In this document: positions 61,203 to 64,000 of the stretch, in pieces | Layout of the letters: each line of letters starts with the position of its first letter | Numbering within the stretch: the first letter of the stretch is position 1 | Source: Gellertiella hungarica | GTDB taxonomy: Bacteria; Pseudomonadota; Alphaproteobacteria; Rhizobiales; Rhizobiaceae | Assembly (NCBI RefSeq): GCF_014197145.1 | Contig: NZ_JACIEZ010000010.1 | Span: forward strand, 1-64,000 | Direction: 5' to 3' | Length of the DNA stretch: 64,000 bases | Translations under genes and position numbers: made by a program | Notes under the pieces: model-generated | The model's database searches: none | Told to the model about the DNA's origin: nothing | Seen by the model: the letters and a program-made list of their open reading frames with translations, nothing else

Positions 61203-62909
61203 TCAGGCCGTTTCGCGCAGGACCGGCAGCCGGAGCAAGGCGTCGAGCTCCGATTCGGGAACGGCCCTTCCGTAGCGGAAGCCCTGTCCGAAGGGGCAGC
61301 CCATGGCGATGAGCGCGGCTTCCTGCGCTTCCGTCTCGATGCCTTCGGCAATGGTCTGAAGGCCGAGATCGTGGCTCATGCCGATCAGCGCGCGGGTGAT
61401 GGCGGCATCCTGTGGGCTGTTGTCCAGATCGCGGATGAAGCCGCGGTCGATCTTCAGGGTGGTCAGCGGGTAGCGCTGAAGCGACAGCAGCGAGGCATAT
61501 CCGGTTCCGAAATCGTCAAAGGCGACACCGACGCCCATGTCGCGCAGCTCCGTGAGGGTGTGCAGCGAGCGTTCGTCCCCCAGCGCAACCTCTTCGGTGA
61601 TTTCAAGCTCGAGATGCTCGGGCGGTACGCCATGTTTCCTCAGGGCTTCGGAAACCTTGTCGCAAAGATTGAGCGCGCGGAACTGGATGGGAAAGAGATT
61701 GACGCTCATGCGCAGGTCCGAGCCACCCGCGTTCAGGCGGGCAATGACCCGGCACGCCTCGTCGAGCGTCCACCAGCCGATGTCGAGCGCCAGGGCGCTT
61801 TGTTCCAGCGCGGGCAGGAAGAGGCCCGGGGGAAGCAGGCCGCGTTGCGGGTCGTTCCAGCGGATCAGCGCTTCGAAGCCGTAGATGCGGCCCGTCGCAA
61901 GCTGCACCTGTGGCTGATAGTGGAGTTCCAGCTCGCCGTTGCGCAGGGCCTGGCGCAGCTCGTCGCGCATCGTCCGCCGGGCCTGCGCCTCGTCCCGCAT
62001 GCCGGGGTCGAACAGGCGGCAGTAATACCCTCCGGCCGCCTTGGCCCGGTAGAGCGCGAAATCGGCACTGGCAATCAGCTCCTCCGCCTCTGCGCCATCC
62101 TGCGGACCGGTGGCAACGCCGACGCTGGCGGAGAGATCGAGCACCAGGCCGCCGAGGTGGAAGGGCTTGCGAAAGGCTTCGATCACCCGCTCGCCTTCCT
62201 TCTGCCAATGGGTTGGATCGCCCACTGCCGGTACAAGGAAGGCGAATTCGTCTCCGCCGAAACGGGCAAGCGCCCAGTCTGGGCCGGAAATGTGCGAAAG
62301 GCGCACCGCAACCGCCTGCAGCAGCGTGTCGCCGACGCTGTGCCCATAGGTATCGTTGACCTCCTTGAAGCCGTCGAGATCGAACAGCATCACCGTGGCG
62401 GACGGCCCCGCGGCCAGGCTCTCGCCCACGAGGTTGGTAAACTGGTGCCGGTTGTGAAGCCCCGTCAGCGCATCCTGGGAGGCAAGGCGCATCAGCTTCG
62501 CATCCCGCTCGCGCCGCTCCGTGATGTCCTTGATGACGGCTCCCGCCGCAAAGCCGGCCGGTCCTCTCCAGACGGAGAGGGTGATCTCGATCGGAAATTC
62601 GCTTCCGTCCTTCTTCACCGCAAAAACCTCGACGGCCTTGCCCCCGAGACTGGGCTTCTCGCCGGAGGCGACCCGGGCGAGACCCGCCATATGGGCGCCG
62701 CGCATGCGTTCGGGAATGATGATGGTGATCGGCTGGCCGATCATCTCCTCCCGCGTGTGGCCGAAGAGATCGCAGGCGGACTGGTTGACAAACTCGATGT
62801 CGCCTTCGCCGTTGATGACGATGAGAGAGAGGTCGGTTGCTTCGGCAAATCTCCGAACCGACATTGCTGCATTCCGGCTGTTGATCGAAGACCGCTTCAA
62901 ACTGGGCAT
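61203..62909 (-). CDS. PAS-GGDEF-EAL c-di-GMP signalling protein
   Basis: This protein of about 568 residues has a PAS domain at about residues 20-130 (FVNQSACDLFGHTREEMIG), a GGDEF domain with intact GGDEF (about 222-226) and no RxxD I-site, then an EAL domain with EAL (GFEALIRW), ITEEVALGD, DDFGTGYASL, LKIDRGFI and AEGIET, all consistent with an active phosphodiesterase. It has no membrane segment. It is either a cyclase, a phosphodiesterase or both. The start is uncertain: ATG 62909 is used here, TTG 62918 is in frame just upstream and ATG 62864 is also possible. It stands alone between a MerR gene and a small protein gene. Confidence 0.87.
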   Translation of the reverse strand: MPSLKRSSINSRNAAMSVRRFAEATDLSLIVINGEGDIEFVNQSACDLFGHTREEMIGQPITIIIPERMRGAHMAGLARVASGEKPSLGGKAVEVFAVKKDGSEFPIEITLSVWRGPAGFAAGAVIKDITERRERDAKLMRLASQDALTGLHNRHQFTNLVGESLAAGPSATVMLFDLDGFKEVNDTYGHSVGDTLLQAVAVRLSHISGPDWALARFGGDEFAFLVPAVGDPTHWQKEGERVIEAFRKPFHLGGLVLDLSASVGVATGPQDGAEAEELIASADFALYRAKAAGGYYCRLFDPGMRDEAQARRTMRDELRQALRNGELELHYQPQVQLATGRIYGFEALIRWNDPQRGLLPPGLFLPALEQSALALDIGWWTLDEACRVIARLNAGGSDLRMSVNLFPIQFRALNLCDKVSEALRKHGVPPEHLELEITEEVALGDERSLHTLTELRDMGVGVAFDDFGTGYASLLSLQRYPLTTLKIDRGFIRDLDNSPQDAAITRALIGMSHDLGLQTIAEGIETEAQEAALIAMGCPFGQGFRYGRAVPESELDALLRLPVLRETA

Positions 62910-63026
62910 CCACCGCAAATGATTTCCACAGTCTATGACCGGCTGCTTGCAAAAGCATGAACGCCCGGACGCAAGTTCATGCTGTCGTGGGCGAAAGCGA
63001 CGCAGACCAGACCTGTATTCGCGGAA

Positions 63027-63332
63027 TCAGATACCCGAGCCGTCGAGTTCCCGGGCATCCTTGCCTTCCCATGGTGAGGGCAGGGAGGTGCGGTCGAGGT
63101 TGGCGGTGGGCAGGGGCATCCAGCATTTCAGTTCCGGTTCGGCATAGGCGATGATGCGGCCCGGGGAGGAGTCCGAGGAGCGCCAGCCTTCTCCGCCGAA
63201 GCGGTCGCCATTGGACCAGTAGGCCAGGTCGACCTCGGCCGGGCCCTGTTCCGACGGGCGGATGGTGACGAGGATGCGGCTGCCATCTTTCGGCGCACTC
63301 GGCATGTGGCGCCAGCGGTCGGGTTGATCCAT
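63027..63332 (-). CDS. Small hypothetical protein, DUF551-like motif
   Basis: This 101-residue protein has a W-R-H-M-P-S-APKDGSRILV start resembling the W...APKDGxxIL motif of DUF551-type proteins, then AYWSNGDRFGGEGW and a Pro-rich end. Its function is unknown. GAGGAGG 7 nt before 63332 gives a strong start. The same frame is open further upstream, but without this ribosome site. The roughly 240 bp up to the cytochrome gene show no other feature. Confidence 0.65.
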   Translation of the reverse strand: MDQPDRWRHMPSAPKDGSRILVTIRPSEQGPAEVDLAYWSNGDRFGGEGWRSSDSSPGRIIAYAEPELKCWMPLPTANLDRTSLPSPWEGKDARELDGSGI

Positions 63333-63569
63333 CACGGTTCCTCCTCTTGTCCTGCTGAAGGGAAGTGTCGCGCCCCGGACCCGCTTGGTCAACCCGGCCA
63401 ATCGCAAAGACAACAGCCAAGTTGGGTGCACCGGCCGTTGCGGGGCAGGGGTGCTGCGGCGGGAAGTCCTTGCGGCAGGGCTGGCACCGCCTGCCGTTTT
63501 CCGACAGCGGAACTCCACCTGCACCTGCCCTGTTGATGGTGAAACGGCTGGCTTCGGGAAAGAAGAAAC

Positions 63570-64000
63570 ATGCGCCACTTTGCCTCCACTTCGCGATCCG
63601 CCATGACGATCGGCCTCGTTGCGGCCGGGCTGGCCATGGCGTGTGCGGTGGCGGCGGGGTGGTTTCTCTCGGCGCCGACCGTCTTTTTCGAAGAAGGCGG
63701 TGCTACCCTTCCCTCCGGCGATCCGGAGAGGGGAAAGCTGGTGTTTCTCGCGGGACAATGCGCCTCCTGTCACGCATCGCCCGGCCAGCCCGACCGGCTG
63801 AAACTCGGCGGTGGCATTGCGATCGCGTCGCCTTACGGAACGTTCCGGGCGCCGAACATCTCGCCCCATCCCGCCGACGGCATCGGGCGCTGGTCGCCGG
63901 AGGCATTCGGCAATGCCCTGGTCAGCGGCGTTTCGCCCGCCGGCGAACACTATTATCCCGTCTTTCCCTACATCGGATACACGGCCATGAAGGTGCAGGA
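63570..64000 (+). CDS. Cytochrome c protein, partial at window end
   Basis: The N-terminal 143 residues are seen; the gene continues beyond the window. An uncleaved or weakly cleaved signal-anchor helix (about residues 12-34) is followed by a heme-binding motif CASCH (about residue 68) and GTFRAPNISPHPADGIGRW. This pattern is typical of the multi-heme or diheme cytochrome c subunits of alcohol/aldehyde dehydrogenases and similar periplasmic electron carriers. It is anchored to the inner membrane and accepts electrons in the periplasm. The start ATG at 63570 has GGGAAAGAAG upstream; ATG 63603 is an alternative. Confidence 0.8.
   Translation, partial: MRHFASTSRSAMTIGLVAAGLAMACAVAAGWFLSAPTVFFEEGGATLPSGDPERGKLVFLAGQCASCHASPGQPDRLKLGGGIAIASPYGTFRAPNISPHPADGIGRWSPEAFGNALVSGVSPAGEHYYPVFPYIGYTAMKVQ

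Noticed and set aside
1-64000. tRNA, rRNA, transposase, integrase or phage genes
   Set aside because: None were recognised on either strand. Gain of the adhesin island by transfer is therefore not supported by mobility genes in this window.

Overview
The window looks like chromosomal DNA of a high-GC alphaproteobacterium, most likely a Rhizobiaceae member (Rhizobium/Agrobacterium/Shinella/Ensifer type). The grounds are strong G/C third-position bias, gene families typical of that group (DUF1989 protein, HxlR-GST-tautomerase operon, transglutaminase-like cysteine protease, rhizobial-style C-rich intergenic repeats) and many small head-to-tail overlapping operons. The genus is inference. I saw no rRNA, tRNA, CRISPR array, transposase or integrase.

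Layout. 1-0.44 kb: intergenic repeats. 0.45-3.5 kb (-): a bifunctional class II aldolase/short-chain dehydrogenase with a SorC-type sugar regulator. 4.4-7.3 kb (+): an RTX repeat adhesin with five 99-residue units and no transporter beside it. 7.4-9.8 kb: a PAS-GGDEF diguanylate cyclase and an MFS transporter. 9.8-24.0 kb: a surface-polysaccharide locus. On the + strand it holds a double alpha/beta hydrolase, three GT4 glycosyltransferases, a Wzz/Wzc-like co-polymerase with a degenerate kinase domain, a Wzy-like polymerase, a MurJ-type flippase and a polysaccharide deacetylase; on the - strand it holds a GT4 and a secreted clan-A glycoside hydrolase. 24.3-27.1 kb: DUF1989 protein, thioredoxin 2, and a divergent sulfide:quinone oxidoreductase. 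27.3-33.8 kb: a globin-coupled GGDEF-EAL protein, a membrane protein, YceI, a GreA/GreB-type factor, a taurine--pyruvate aminotransferase-like enzyme and a small Pro-rich protein.

34.3-51.5 kb is an adhesin and type I secretion island. It has a LapE/LapB/LapC-like TolC-ABC-HlyD operon ending in a ribbon-helix-helix/PAS-like protein, a LapG-like periplasmic cysteine protease, a 1923-residue RTX adhesin with near-identical 387-bp repeats, a lipoprotein, and a second HlyD-ABC pair of PrtD/PrtE type. Both ABC genes and the tolC homologue carry frame disruptions: two single-base losses and one 14-bp tandem duplication. 51.7-53.9 kb: a small CxC protein, then an HxlR regulator divergent from a GST / NTF2-like / tautomerase operon, the last also frame-disrupted. 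54.1-59.4 kb: a complete ytfQRT-yjfF-like sugar ABC importer with its own FadR-type regulator. 59.4-64 kb: an MFS exporter and MerR regulator sharing an operator, a PAS-GGDEF-EAL protein, a small protein, and a cytochrome c cut by the window end.

The common theme is attachment and biofilm: two RTX adhesins, two type I exporters, a LapG-like protease, a polysaccharide locus with a deacetylase, and three c-di-GMP enzymes. Four frame disruptions within 18 kb are the most striking anomaly. They may be sequencing or assembly error, real decay of the export machinery, or slippage-based switching. The sequence alone cannot decide.
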